DNA of 31,988 bases from Priapulus caudatus (lineage: Eukaryota; Priapulida; Priapulimorpha; Priapulimorphida; Priapulidae). A program made the position numbers and the translations under genes. The stretch lies in contig NW_014577666.1 in NCBI RefSeq assembly GCF_000485595.1, forward strand, positions 118,781 to 150,768, given 5' to 3'. A model generated the notes under the pieces. It was not told the DNA's origin, did not search any database, and saw only the letters and a program-made list of their open reading frames with translations. Position 1 is the stretch's first letter. Each line of letters begins with the position of its first letter. Shown piece after piece: positions 19,351 through 30,214 of this stretch.

Positions 19351-20078
19351 AAGAAACACTATCCCTAACCCTAACACCGACTCTAAACCGACTCGTGGCT
19401 ATCTCCCCCTATATTATACGCGTGGTACCCAATTACATCTATGATGTATAACTTTTTTGCTTCAATATTTATGCAATCTGAACTGACAATCAATCACCAC
19501 CAACTGGTGTAGGCTAGCTGGCACATATAAATGTTCAGTTTCATACTTCAAACCGATGTGTTTTCTAGCCATCACAGAAATTTTAATCGTGGAATAAATC
19601 GTGATATAATATATAAAATATGGACCAGTCTGTATTTCCAACACTTGGTATATGTCAGGTTTTCTGATTTATGAGAGGTGAAACTCGATTTGGAACCAGC
19701 AAACAGCAAGTTCTAAATTTTCTGGGGGAAGGACCCCATACCCACTCCCCTATGCCTTGTTTTTCACTCCTCCCTCCTTGGAATCCTAAACCCGCCACTG
19801 AAACAATTACCATATCTTGGGGAGCAGAGAACAATGAACAATAAATGTCGCCTTTTCGCATGGATTGCCAGAGCTGAAGGTAGAGGGAGCCGGTTAGGTG
19901 TGGGATGAGAGAGGCGGACAGGCAGCCAGTAAAAATATTAAGTCATCCATATTATTGCGCAGTTCGCTTGTTTTTGGTCTCCGCTTGTTAAAAAATCCGG
20001 CTACGCCACTGTTTTGGGTGTTTTCCTGATCATATTATTATGTGATTGGGAAAATAGGAGATTTGGGGATATTTTTTG

Positions 20079-20146
20079 GGCGACAACCAGAAATGTCTGC
20101 GGGACAACCCGATTTGATGCCGCGATGTTGTCCGCATGGACACCCC
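20079..20146. repeat. ~65-bp diverged direct repeat, copy 2
   Basis: GCGACAACCAGAA, GGACAACC, TTGTCCG and GACAC in the same order as 19287-19350. The two copies lie about 730 bp apart. Confidence 0.5.
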
Positions 20147-20276
20147 ATTTTTTTTCTTATTTCGAGCACTGGGTCATGTCTTCTACTCTAGATAAAGCTC
20201 GCTAAGGCCGTGTTTACGCGACGACTGGAGCGCGAGGCCATAACTTTACCATAATTCGTGTCCGTAGGGGCTCACA

Positions 20277-20513
20277 GGGTGTATGTCCCCCCAGCGGCCA
20301 GGGGTACTTGCCGGAACGTAACCCTGTCTATTTAGAATCGGTTAAGCCCTAGCGGTTTTAGGATTAGCGGTTAGGGTTAGCTAGCGGTTAGGAGTAGGCG
20401 TAGGCAGAGTCCCTAGACTCGGTTAGTGGAGTTAGGCGAGTACCGGTCTCGGCATATTAGATAGCTACCAGGGGTAAACGTTCCGGCTAACCGGACCGTA
20501 CCCAGAGTACGTT
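20277..20513. mobile_element. Third copy of the 12630-12838 MITE, diverged and extended
   Basis: Starts GGGTGTATGTCCCCCC after CTCACA (compare CTCATA before the first copy) and keeps TGCCGGAACGTA, GGAGTAGGCGTA and GGCATATTAGATAG. It adds repeated GCGGTTAGG phrases. It lies directly before duplicated block B. Confidence 0.65.
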
Positions 20514-21182
20514 CCGAAATATAAATAACGACTGATTGAGCGCAGTAGGCCCTACATTATAATATTAATATTAATAATAATATTAATATTGCGTTAGGCG
20601 GACAGCCCACGGCGCAGGTCAACTCGAGGAGAAAATAAAATTAATTCACCTGTTCTGTACATCAGCATTCACTGAGTGCCGATGTCTGACCAGCGTTTGT
20701 TACAGTCACAAGTATTGAGGAAACTGTGAGACATTACTGTTATTGTCGGTAGCACTCTGTTAAATTAGGTTTTTGGAAAAACAAATAACCTTCGAAACAA
20801 GATTGGTTTCTGAACGGGTCTTGTCGAATCCTATGACGTCAAGTTCAGATACAGCCCCGCCCACTCTTCCGCAGTCCGCTAGGACTGTACTCACTCCCAC
20901 TTTTACCCCATTTCGGGAATACATCGACGGGTGGCGAGCAAGTTTACCCAGTCTACGCAGTCCGCATCGAGAGAATCAATTATTATTAATATATAACACA
21001 ATCATTGCTAAACCCAGTTCTATTAATTACAATAAAAAATGTTCTAGTTTAAAAAAGATTTTTTTATTTACTGTGTGTATCATTATGGTGTTTGTATTTC
21101 GTTGGTTACTTTGTTATAGTACGATTTGTTTGTATTTATCTCCACAAGGTGGCACTACTGCCATTATTTTACCGCGTTAACA

Positions 21183-21185
21183 ATG
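21183..21185 (+). pseudogene. Second copy of PSMA1 coding exon 1 (ATG plus GTGAGT donor), orphaned
   Basis: The start codon and splice donor of PSMA1 exon 1 are repeated here inside copy B, with the same flank (CCACAAGGTGGCAC about 30 bp upstream). No exon 2 follows in the window, so it cannot make PSMA1. It is either an assembly duplicate or a stray promoter copy. Confidence 0.6.
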
Positions 21186-21657
21186 GTGAGTTTGCAAAAC
21201 TTTCATTCTTAATCATTTTCATTTCAGTTTCAGGAGTAATGTATGGGTATTAGATATTATTCAGATTACAAATCATAGCATGCACTTGCTCCTATGTGAT
21301 ATATTGCATTTGTGTTTCACACAAAAACCAATACTTGTTTGAATAATCTGTAAGATGGATTTTGTTTACTAAATCAGTAAATGTTGCCGTGTTGATGTAC
21401 GTCTAAGGGTCCTGATGACTTGCGTGACTGTGAGCGTACAGGCTACGCTTCTACATGACTATATCATCGGCCAATTCTACTCTGGGCCCTGCAAATAAAT
21501 CATCAGTCTGCGTTTATTCCGATTCTATGCCCTTAGCGGATGATATCATGCACACAATGATAATCTACCGTAATTACTAAAAAATCCAACATAATTGTCA
21601 CCTGCGTTGCATTTCATACGTATCGGTACAAAGTTTCAGTGCTAGAGTAAAATAGTA

Positions 21658-22373
21658 GGCCGTGGCTACGCGACCGGTTCCCGGACGACGGAGCCGCTAG
21701 GCTACGGGTCGGACATCCAATCTTGCACACAGTGATGCTTGCGACCGTACACGCATGATTGCGGCAACGGGGACGCTCTTCTGATTGCCGAGCAATCCCT
21801 GTGTGTGTGTATGCGGAGAGGCATGAGAGAACGAGAGAGAGGAGATGAGAGGGAGCTAGAGGGTGTTGTGTGCTGTGTGTGTGTGTGGTGTGTGTGTGCT
21901 GTGTGTTGTGCTGTGGTTGTGTGGTGGTGGGTGTGTGTGTGTGTGTCGGTGTGTGTGTGAGGTGTCCGTTGGTGTGGTGTGTGGTGTGTGTGGACTGTGT
22001 GCCTGTGTGTGTGTGATGTAGTGTGTGTGTTGTGTGTGTGCTGTGTGTGCTGCTGTGTGTGTGGTGCTGGTGGTGTGTGTGTGATGGTGTGTTGTGTGTG
22101 TCGTGTGTGGTTCGGTGCGCACGGTTGTGTAGGTGGTGTGTGTGTGTGTGTGTTGTGTGATGTGTGTGGTGAGGATGTGTGTGTTGTCTGCCTCGGTGTG
22201 TGTGTAGTGTGCTGTGTGTGTTGTGTGTGTGTGTGCCTCGTGTGTTGTGTGATGTGTGTGTGGTGCGTGTGTGTGTGTGTTGTGTGTGTGGCTGTGTAGT
22301 GCTGTCATGTGGTGTGTGTCTGTGCTGTGCTGTGGGTGTGTGTGTGTGGTGACGGTGTGTGTTTGTGTGTGGG

Positions 22374-22404
<31 letters not shown>

Positions 22405-22467
22405 TGTGTGTGTGTGTGTGCTTGTAGTCTGGCTCGTGTGTTGTGTGATGTTGTGTCTGTGTGTGTG

Positions 22468-22498
<31 letters not shown>

Positions 22499-23347
22499 GT
22501 GTGTGTGGTGATGTGTGTGTGTGTGGTGGTGTGTGTGTGTGGTGTGTGGTGTGCTGGTGTTGACCGGACTGTTGTGTGTGTTGTGCTGTGTGTTGTGTGT
22601 GTGTGTGTGTGTGGTGTGGTGTGTGATTAGTGTGTCTGACTTGAGACGGACCAGTGTGTAGTGCGTGTGTGTTGTGGTTAGAGTGCCGTGACTGTGATGT
22701 GTGTGTGTGTGTCGTAGGTGTGAGCTGCACGTGCTGCTGTGTCGTGAGGGCACGCTGTGTGTGTTATGTTATGATTTTCATACTTGTCGGTAGTTCACTA
22801 CCACTGTGGATAATAATGACAATAGTTATAAGTGTCCTTGCAGGATAAACCATATAAACAAACAGGTGCATAATGATGATGTGAGCTGCAATGCAATCTG
22901 GTGTCCTCCGGTGTGTGTGTGTGCTGTGTGTGTCACGCGGCCGCATACGTAGCGCGGCGGTGTGTGTGCGAAATGTGTGTGAGTGTGCTGTGTGTGCTAT
23001 GTGTAAGGAGAGAGAGTAGCTAGGTGTGTGTGTGGTGAGAGAGAGAGAGCTAGAGTGTGTGTTGAGAGAAGAGAGAGAGAGGAGAGCTAGAGGTGTGTGT
23101 TGTAGTGAGAGAGAGGAGCTGATGGTGGCAGTGTTGAAAGAGAGAAGAGAGAGCGAGATAGGAAGCGAGATGAAAGATGACGGAGCAGTGCAATATATAT
23201 ATATATTTTTTATACGGCAATACAGTCACGTCAGAGTTCCTGTTGCGCATCATCGCGCCTGTACGCAGTTGCAGACACGGGATGACGTGGGATGTCTGAT
23301 GCGTAGCTCGGAGGGTAGCTCCGGGTTCCGGACGCGAGCCATCTGCG
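21658..23347. mobile_element. Same inverted-repeat element in copy B, with enlarged microsatellite
   Basis: The element follows the same AAAATAGTA (21649-21657) and has the same outer repeats, so it was present before the block was duplicated or re-read. It is about 1690 bp against 819 bp in copy A, almost entirely because of extra GT-rich sequence. The left arm here keeps an extra stretch that is also found in the right arm of copy A. Confidence 0.65.
21795..22760. repeat. ~950-bp GT-rich microsatellite
   Basis: Almost pure (GT)n with frequent single-base interruptions. The long His/Thr frame on the - strand (379 codons) and Cys/Val frames on the + strand are by-products. The matching tract in copy A is about 170 bp. 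Confidence 0.95.
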
Positions 23348-24137
23348 AAAATCAGCTCATTTAGTAGCGCGTCAAAAATGATGTTACTTTGGTACTTCAC
23401 GTAACTACTTCACACCTCATGAGCAAGGTTGAATAGAATTCGACCATTCCGCTTTCATGCAGACAACACCACGGGCTTCTCCCTACGTTCGCGCAACTAG
23501 GCGTGCGCGCGCGCCGCCCTGGTTTGGGGACCACCTCTTTTAACTCGTTGCGCCCCGTTAATTACCTCCGCCCGATTAAATTCCACCCACAATAAAAGAT
23601 TTGGCAGCGCACGCATCTCAAGACTCTCGAAAGTAACCCACGTGTGTAATTTGCACACCACGTTTTTATCCACGCATGCATCTAGCAGATCAAGTACACA
23701 AGTGACAAAAAGTCAACCTGGGCCCGCACACCCCAACACTAACTGTACACCGACTCGGCTATTCCCTATATATACTAAGAACCCCACAATACGTCTACTC
23801 GTTGTTCGGTGGCCGATTTTACGCATTAATTAGTGGGTACGGTAACAAAAACACGCCTCCCCTCCTAGTATTCCCCCACCCGCCCTCCCCTCCCCTTCCC
23901 TCTCTCCCCCTGTTTGAATTTTCATCCTGGGCGGCAACCCTGAACACCATTACATCACACTCTTAAAATTATATCTGGTGGCATGAAGGCCGGAATAGCT
24001 CTGCCAGTTTCGACATAGGTGTAAGTTATTGCATAGAAGTAATACCAAGTTACATGCATTTTATGCCCATAGCGGCTGGCATCTCCGCCAATGCAGGCAA
24101 GTACACATCACTCAGAGAGAGAAAGAGTGGGTTAAGG

Positions 24138-26061
24138 CAAGGCATCCGACAACTAACTTTTTTTTTCAGTCGCCGATCGGGCCAGCCAAAATATGGATTC
24201 TTCAATTTTTGGTGGCCCCAAAATGAAATCTGCGTAGGCCCGAAAAAAAACAAAGAAAAACATCATAAATCTTGTAATTTCAATCTCGTATTGTATATGC
24301 ATTCACCAGAAAATTGGCGAGGCCGTCTGATGCATCTTGCACAAGATGTCTTTAAACAAACCCGCACACATGGCACACACATGACATTGATATTGAGGCA
24401 TACATCTTGAATGATCCACCTTCCTGTCCACTCGGATTCAAATTTTTCCCCCAGCGGACATCTTGCATACCATTCTTCTACTCTTCACGTTCCATCCTAT
24501 GGATCTAAACACGCGCGCCCGTGCACATGCTATTCGATCAGTTCAGTCGTTCAAGAAGATCAAAGTCAATCGAGTTAGCTTAACTCGAGTTAAGGTTCGT
24601 CGTGTAGACGAGGCTATAGAAAACCCGAAGGCAAATTATATACTCCTGGCTCTGGTGGGGGGGGGGTGTTCGTGTAAATGACTCTTTTAGAGCAAAACCT
24701 TATATTTTCTCATTCCTTATGGTAAGACTCAAAAAAAGTTTGGGTAACACCTCCTAGGTCAAGTACGTGTTGTATGTACAGTCCATTATATGATTTTCCG
24801 TTAGGCGCCAAAGTGAAAAAATGACAATATTGAAGTTTCAGAGCACAAGTCTTTATTAAGCATCCATAAACTTTCAAATTGCACTGAATTACATTGAATA
24901 AGTATTACTAACAACTTTCTAGCATGATTTGTTATCATAAACATTGTTTCATGGTACGAAATGGCTACATTTTGCTCAATTTTAGCCAAAAAATGGCCAA
25001 AAATCGTCGTCACTTTGATAGTATCATTGCTTCTCACTCGCCCAATATTGTAGCTAGAGCTACCAAAATTGGCCAAAAGTTTCCTCATTAAGTGCTCTAA
25101 TTGACCCAAGCTTCACAATGATGCCCCGGGTTCTATATGATGCTTAGGGGGCTGTTGTAACGCAGGGTCAACCCTACCCCCAAATATAGCAGCCTTTTGC
25201 GAATTTCGTCAAATGATGATAACTCCTTATGTAAGTGACCTAGGAAGTTGATTTTTGTGGCTACATATAGGTTTTTAACACCGAGGAATTGATTGACACC
25301 ATTATTATACATTTTGGAGGTCACATAATTAGAGGAAGTATAAGATGTCTGCTAAAAACGATAATTAAGACATGAATTGTCCGATAGAAAGATGATTGAA
25401 GTATATACATGCATGCATCATAGAACTGTACAGGTGGACGCTTTCGTGAAAAATAATGCCTCAGTATAAACTAGGCTAATTTATTCCTTGTTATGTATAG
25501 TGAGCCTAGAGTATATAATAGCGAGTTTCCAACTAAATTTTACTGTAGTAAACACGAATGTAGATCATAACGAGCTTTCAGCCAAATGTCGGCTAAGAAT
25601 ACACATATATGACATCGTAGGTGAGCCAGCGTGGATGTGCCATCAATTCTGTCAGTGTTTCCGACATTTGGCCTTGGTCACACGTACGTCACCGATATGG
25701 GCGCTTCATCAGGTAGGCTTCACAAGCCGCGCCTGTTGTACGTACGTTCGCTGATTAGAACATACAACAGCATTAAACGGCTACACATCGACGTATATAG
25801 CATAGCATAGAATATAGCACCATGATGGCATGGCGACATTTATTGCTGTATACCGCCTGTCTCGTACTGTGCGAGGGACGTTTTCAATGCACACGAGAGT
25901 ATAGGAAGCTATAACCGACCGCTCGAGAGCGCCTGTGCTCGTCGCGTTGCGCTACAAGTGGCCGGGCCACAGGCACGTGAACCGTTTCAATGATAACATG
26001 ATTGTAAATGAACACAAATTATATGTATTACAAATCGTATTAGACGATTTACAAAGAGTAT
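24138..26061. other. Intergenic DNA, no supported gene
   Basis: AT-rich sequence with short poly-A/T and poly-G runs. The 102-codon - strand frame (24801-25109) and others show no recognisable domain. Confidence 0.45.
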
Positions 26062-26260
26062 TCTCTAACTTTCTGGGAGTTTGTACACAGTGGCGTGCGT
26101 GCGGTGAAATTGTGTGTTGCAGAGGAGCATCTGAACTGCATTTACGAGGAATTATTATTAATACTGGCGAACGAGAATGGATAAATATTAGGATATTGGT
26201 GGTAAATGCATTTCGTGATGATTTAACATCATTTTATTATTGAAAAGGTCCAAGTGCCTA
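26062..26260. repeat. ~200-220-bp dispersed repeat, copy 2
   Basis: Closest to copy 3 around TTGTGTGTTGCAGAGGAGCA and to copy 1 around CATTTACGAGGAATTATT. The 102-codon frame over it is not conserved in the other copies and is not called. Confidence 0.6.
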
Positions 26261-26321
26261 TGGACGGCGCAAGGCGTGACGGGGCAGCGCTGTTGAATGG
26301 AACGTGAGAGGGACCGCCTAA

Positions 26322-27003
26322 AGCGGCCCATACACGATCAGTATAATTGACAATAATATTGGTACAATATTATTGAAAAGAAATTCTGTTGGCCACCAAC
26401 GGCACAATAATACTGTGAAATATTACCGTCATTTGTGCTCTGATGCATATACAGGATTGGTTCATATAGTTCATCTGTCCCTGCACCAGACTTTTTACAA
26501 CTGTTTAGTTTTTTTCAACTCATTTCTGAAGTTCGTACGAAGGGCGTTAAACTTCTTCTTGACATCTTCTTTCGTTGCATTGTCATATCGCTCCCGTAAC
26601 TTTGCAAGAACTTTCTCATGCTTGATCTTCTTCTTTTTCTTTTCTTTTTATCTCGGTTGCTGTAATCAGCGCTTTTCACGTTCCAAAGCTGGCAGTTTCC
26701 GGTATAGTTCTATACATTCTAGAATTAACCTTCTTTCCTCTTCCTTCCCTTGGGAGGACATCTTTACTCTTTGCGGCCTGACTTCAGAATAAGATATTAC
26801 ACAATATTCTGATTATGTACTAGCAACGACACAATAAAATTTCGCAATATTCAATAAACATCTACCTAGTTTTTATTCCGTTAGTACCTATATTGCGCAA
26901 GTTAAAATTTTGCTTCAATATTACTTACTTACAATCAATAATATTGCCAATTTTCATTATTGACAATATTATTGTGAATTATATTGATCGTGTATGGGCC
27001 GCT
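26322..27003 (-). mobile_element. PIF/Harbinger-like non-autonomous DNA transposon, 682 bp
   Basis: The ends are inverted: AGCGGCCCATACACGATCA at 26322 is complemented up to 27003, and the similarity runs on for about 45 bp into an AATAATATTG-rich zone. TAA flanks both ends (26319-26321, 27004-27006), matching the 3-bp TWA target duplication of the PIF/Harbinger superfamily. The interior holds a decayed MADF-domain gene on the - strand, the accessory DNA-binding type found in these elements. No DDE transposase is present. Confidence 0.8.
26495..26761 (-). pseudogene. Decayed MADF/Myb-SANT-like DNA-binding protein gene of the Harbinger-like element
   Basis: The ATG is at 26761-26759 (MSSQGKEEERRLILECIELY). 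The MADF core WNVKSADYSNRDKK then appears in a different frame, and the third block, LRERYDNATKEDVKKKFNAL followed by RTNFRNELKK, appears in yet another before TAA at 26497-26495. At least two frameshifts therefore separate the parts. The order and motifs are those of an MADF domain. The copy is unlikely to be functional. Confidence 0.75.
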
Positions 27004-27142
27004 TAAGCTGCATGCGTTGAATATGAAATATTCTTCATCATGCCAAAATCGCGCACTTGTCACAGGTTGTCGCCGTTAGCAGTGTGCGCGCCGCTCATAT
27101 ATTTTGTTTAGCACAGATGTAGAGATGTAGTATGAGTCAACG

Positions 27143-27347
27143 CTCTATCTTTCTGTGAGTTTGGGCAGTTTCGTGTATGAGGTGAGATTGTGTGTTGCAG
27201 AGGAGCAGTTGAACGGCATTTAGGGTGATTATTACTAGTAATTAGCAAGAGAGAGAGAGAGTAGTAGATAAACATCAAGGTTTCAGTAGTAAATACAATT
27301 CGTGTTTATTAACGTCATTTTATCGTTGACACGTTTCAAGTTTCTCT
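27143..27347. repeat. ~200-220-bp dispersed repeat, copy 3
   Basis: Carries TTGTGTGTTGCAGAGGAGCA and an added (GA)n run. With copy 2 it brackets the Harbinger-like element in direct orientation. Confidence 0.6.
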
Positions 27348-28243
27348 GATGCCATTGTTTATTACATTTTAGTTTTAGTTTTGCCACGGCCTGGTCACAA
27401 TCCATATGCAACGGACGTTTCCGTGTATGTTTATGGACGTTTCCGTTGGAACAGCTATTCTTAGATGATGTCCCTGACATTGGCAGAAATTTCGTTGATT
27501 TACATTCAAGTCATTGTATTGGAGCATTTATTATCACATAATCCCATAAAATAATCAACGTGCGTTTAAAAAGGTTTCATTTCATTCATAAGTGAACATA
27601 AACTGGAGTGGGGTTACTCGATGTATACCGAAAACACATTCTAAACACTGGTCCTGTTGTCACTCAACGTCCAGAGTTCACCCTACGAAACTTGAAAACT
27701 GCCGTATTTCTCGAATCATAATTTCAGTAAAGAATTTATTATGTAGTCCTGACAATACACTTCAGTGTTCTACTCTGATTTGAGTTCGTGTATTGACATA
27801 ATATTATGCGTAACTCATGAGACACGAAAGCGGTACCACGTCTATGCTGTCGGAGTAGCTCCCGGGCTGACCCATTTAGCATAGATCTTCTCTCTGTCTA
27901 GACACCAGTACGTAACCAGCCCCCTCTTTTTACGAAGGCAAGAAGTGTGAAGTTGGGTTTAATAACATCTTATTATTTTAAAACAGCCCAGATGTATAGC
28001 ATCGGTCCGCGACAGGGAAAAAACCGCCTGCACCAACGTCAGGGGGGCCACGTGGTTCTAGGCCACGTGGAGCACAAGTTTGGAAAAAACTGATACATCC
28101 TCGATCCGGGTTACCAAAAACGTCTCGGCATGGTTCCGTGAGAAGAAACCCGATAGAAAAGCAATGACTGCGCCCAATGACTGGGGCGCTGTTGTAATAC
28201 GACGCGGTGAAACAGTGAAACGAGAACAGCGCATGTACATGTA
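27348..28243. other. Intergenic DNA, no supported gene
   Basis: Short frames only (up to 69 codons). Two GGCCACGTGG motifs lie 16 bp apart (28047-28072). Confidence 0.4.
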
Positions 28244-28291
28244 ATCAGGAGTATATAAAGACAAATATATTTGTCTTAATATACTCCTGAT
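28244..28291. repeat. 48-bp near-perfect palindrome
   Basis: ATCAGGAGTATATAAAG... is followed at once by its complement ending ...CTCCTGAT. One mismatched pair is seen over 24 bp per arm, with no loop. Weaker symmetry continues outward through ACATGTA/TGTAATGT. Confidence 0.85.
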
Positions 28292-28654
28292 GTAATGTAT
28301 TGTTATGTTGTGGCATCAAGGCACTGTTAATTTCAAAGCAGAGGTGCGCAACGGCGTTGAGCACAAAAACATAAACAGTTCTACAGTCAACAGCACGAAT
28401 AAATAATAATTGATGTAAAATCAACGTCGATCGCAAATACAGTCTTACTGCTATGGAGGAACTCTGCAAGTATGCATCTTCATTCAGACTTTATCGTAAG
28501 GACAATAGTAGGCCTACATAAAGTACACGACGTAAGTCTTCGTGATCTTGGTTTTATTTGGTGACACACTTCAACAACGCAGGTGACGTACCACAATATT
28601 TGGACGAAGGTCAAGCCCGCTTTAATAATATATAACCATGAAGTCATATATAAT

Positions 28655-28912
28655 CTACCGCTGGACGAGTGAGTGCGTACGTCTGTCTATACAGAAACTT
28701 TCTTCGTAGACGAGAGAATATTCAGCAAGTTCTCTCTTAGCAACTCTCTGACCAGAGACCTCTATTTCATCAACACGAACAAGCAGCATTACACCTTGTC
28801 CTTGTGTTACAAATATGCTGCAAATTCTGCAATTGTCAGTAAATAACAATCCAGATAAGTAACGCGTGCATTTTCGTGCAAGGTCTTTCGCAATCTGATT
28901 GCATGGTATCAT
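28655..28912 (-). CDS. Hypothetical 85-codon open frame
   Basis: The frame starts ATG at 28912 and ends TAG. Its composition is unbiased and soluble-looking (VTQGQGVMLLVRVDEIEVSG, RELAEYSLVYEE), unlike the low-complexity frames nearby. I recognise no domain, no splice partner and no homologue. It lies about 1.3 kb beyond the 3' end of the CREB3L-like gene on the same strand. It may be chance. Confidence 0.15.
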   Translation of the reverse strand: MIPCNQIAKDLARKCTRYLSGLLFTDNCRICSIFVTQGQGVMLLVRVDEIEVSGQRVAKRELAEYSLVYEESFCIDRRTHSLVQR

Positions 28913-30214
28913 TCATTATAACGCACTGTGCTCACACGTTCGAGAAACCCGGAAAATTTCCCTCATCATTTCCTGATTAATGGCAAAGACAATCAAGTCA
29001 ATCAAATATTTCACATCATTATGACCAGAAATCTCTAAAATTATTATATATAAGCACTTTTAATGGCATACACAGAAAAACATAATAACAGGTACGCCCA
29101 TGTATATTACGTGATGTTGATTCATAGTGACATTCGACTCGAAACTGTTTCATAACGAGTTTACTAGTTACGAAGTCATACGTAGTACACGTTTTTTTTC
29201 ACGATTTACATCTTAATCACTACCCAAACTACTAATAATTTTGGTTGGCACAACAGATTTCTGTTGCATACACCGGATACTAGTAGTTGTTAACTGGTAG
29301 GCACGCTTAGCCACTAGAAATGAACAACAAAGGTATCGACAAATGACTACTCGTTGTTGACCCTCACCGTTATTGTTTAAATATAACCTGGTTATTCCAC
29401 CAGTTGTTCTTATTTTCCACTATTATCCAGTTACTCTATTGACCCGAGGACCCACGACCTGATATCACATGTATGGGGTATGACCATCACAAATGTCTAA
29501 ATATCATTCATCATACACGGATTACGCACAAAAACCAAACCCATACTTCAGTGATAAAGGCCAATAAAACGTGTCTAACACATGCATGTATTAATGAGAA
29601 ACAAAAGGCCATGCTGATCTACACCAAAGCACCATATATTAATTTCTTAAAAACAATGATTCATCTGTGCATGCAAAAGCTTCAGCCTTTATATGACTAG
29701 TATAACTTCAAAAATATTAAATTCCATTTTACAGAATAGTTTGATCTCCAATGCACCACCACCGATGAACCTTAAAATACTAATCATGATTCAGCAATAA
29801 ACATGTACGATATATAGGAATATATGAATATATTTTTGTTACAAAAAATAGATAATATATCTGCACATTGCGTCCATCTGCATTGCTCCTTCACTATCTA
29901 TATACCTATCTATGTATGTATGTATTTCTTTCTATATATATTTATTTATTTATATAACCACTTACCACCAAAAAAGCAAATGTGCCACATATTTACAGCT
30001 GTCCACTTTATACACAGTATCAAGAAATGAAGCCATCCATTCCATAGTAAAATTATTTCAAGGCTCGATGCCTTCGAAACTAATTGGTCATTTCTGCTAA
30101 ACGCAGTCCCTTCATATAGCATTAACACAACTATTTGACTGTAGCCTCACACGTTTGTCTAGAGAACAATATTAATATACATTATTATTCGCATCTATTT
30201 TGCTAATACAACAG
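28913..30214. other. AT-rich DNA, including the probable 3' UTR of the CREB3L-like gene
   Basis: AT-rich sequence with short TATTTAT runs near 29925-29955. Nothing coding is recognised. Confidence 0.45.
29941..29951 (-). terminator. Candidate polyadenylation signal of the CREB3L-like gene
   Basis: On the - strand this reads as two overlapping AATAAA hexamers, about 265 bp after the stop codon at 30215-30217. The area is AT-rich and simple, so a chance match is quite possible. Confidence 0.3.

Larger units (their letters stand above)
17875..20276. other. Intergenic DNA with dispersed repeats, no supported gene
   Basis: This stretch holds the CGTTGWCAGAA repeat (18164-18269), a copy of the 220-bp repeat (18901-19100) and two copies of a 65-bp direct repeat. 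Frames up to 107 codons are AT-rich and lack recognisable domains. Confidence 0.5.
20592..24137. repeat. Duplicated block, copy B, longer and indel-rich
   Basis: This is the second copy of 1-2600. It differs by frequent one- to three-base insertions and deletions spread evenly through unique sequence and by about 870 bp of extra GT-rich microsatellite. It ends at GAAAGAGTGGGTTAAGG and then runs into unrelated sequence. No further PSMA1 exon follows it. The even scatter of indels suggests unpolished long-read sequence, so a false duplication from gap filling is at least as likely as a real one. Confidence 0.85.

Noticed and set aside
19361-20400. Telomere-like CCCTAAC/GTTAGG phrases near 19361-19373 and 20365-20395
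   Set aside because: Only a few irregular units. The second set lies inside the diverged MITE copy, so there is no interstitial telomere array.
21614-22753. 379-codon - strand frame rich in His and Thr
   Set aside because: It is a translation of the GT microsatellite. All frames of this tract are open on one strand or the other, and there is no domain.
25935-26243. 102-codon + strand frame
   Set aside because: It overlaps a dispersed repeat whose other two copies do not keep the frame.
28045-28264. Possible LTR: TATA-like GTATATAAAG, paired CACGTG sites and a 68-codon - strand frame
   Set aside because: No matching second LTR, primer-binding site or retroelement protein was found in the window.
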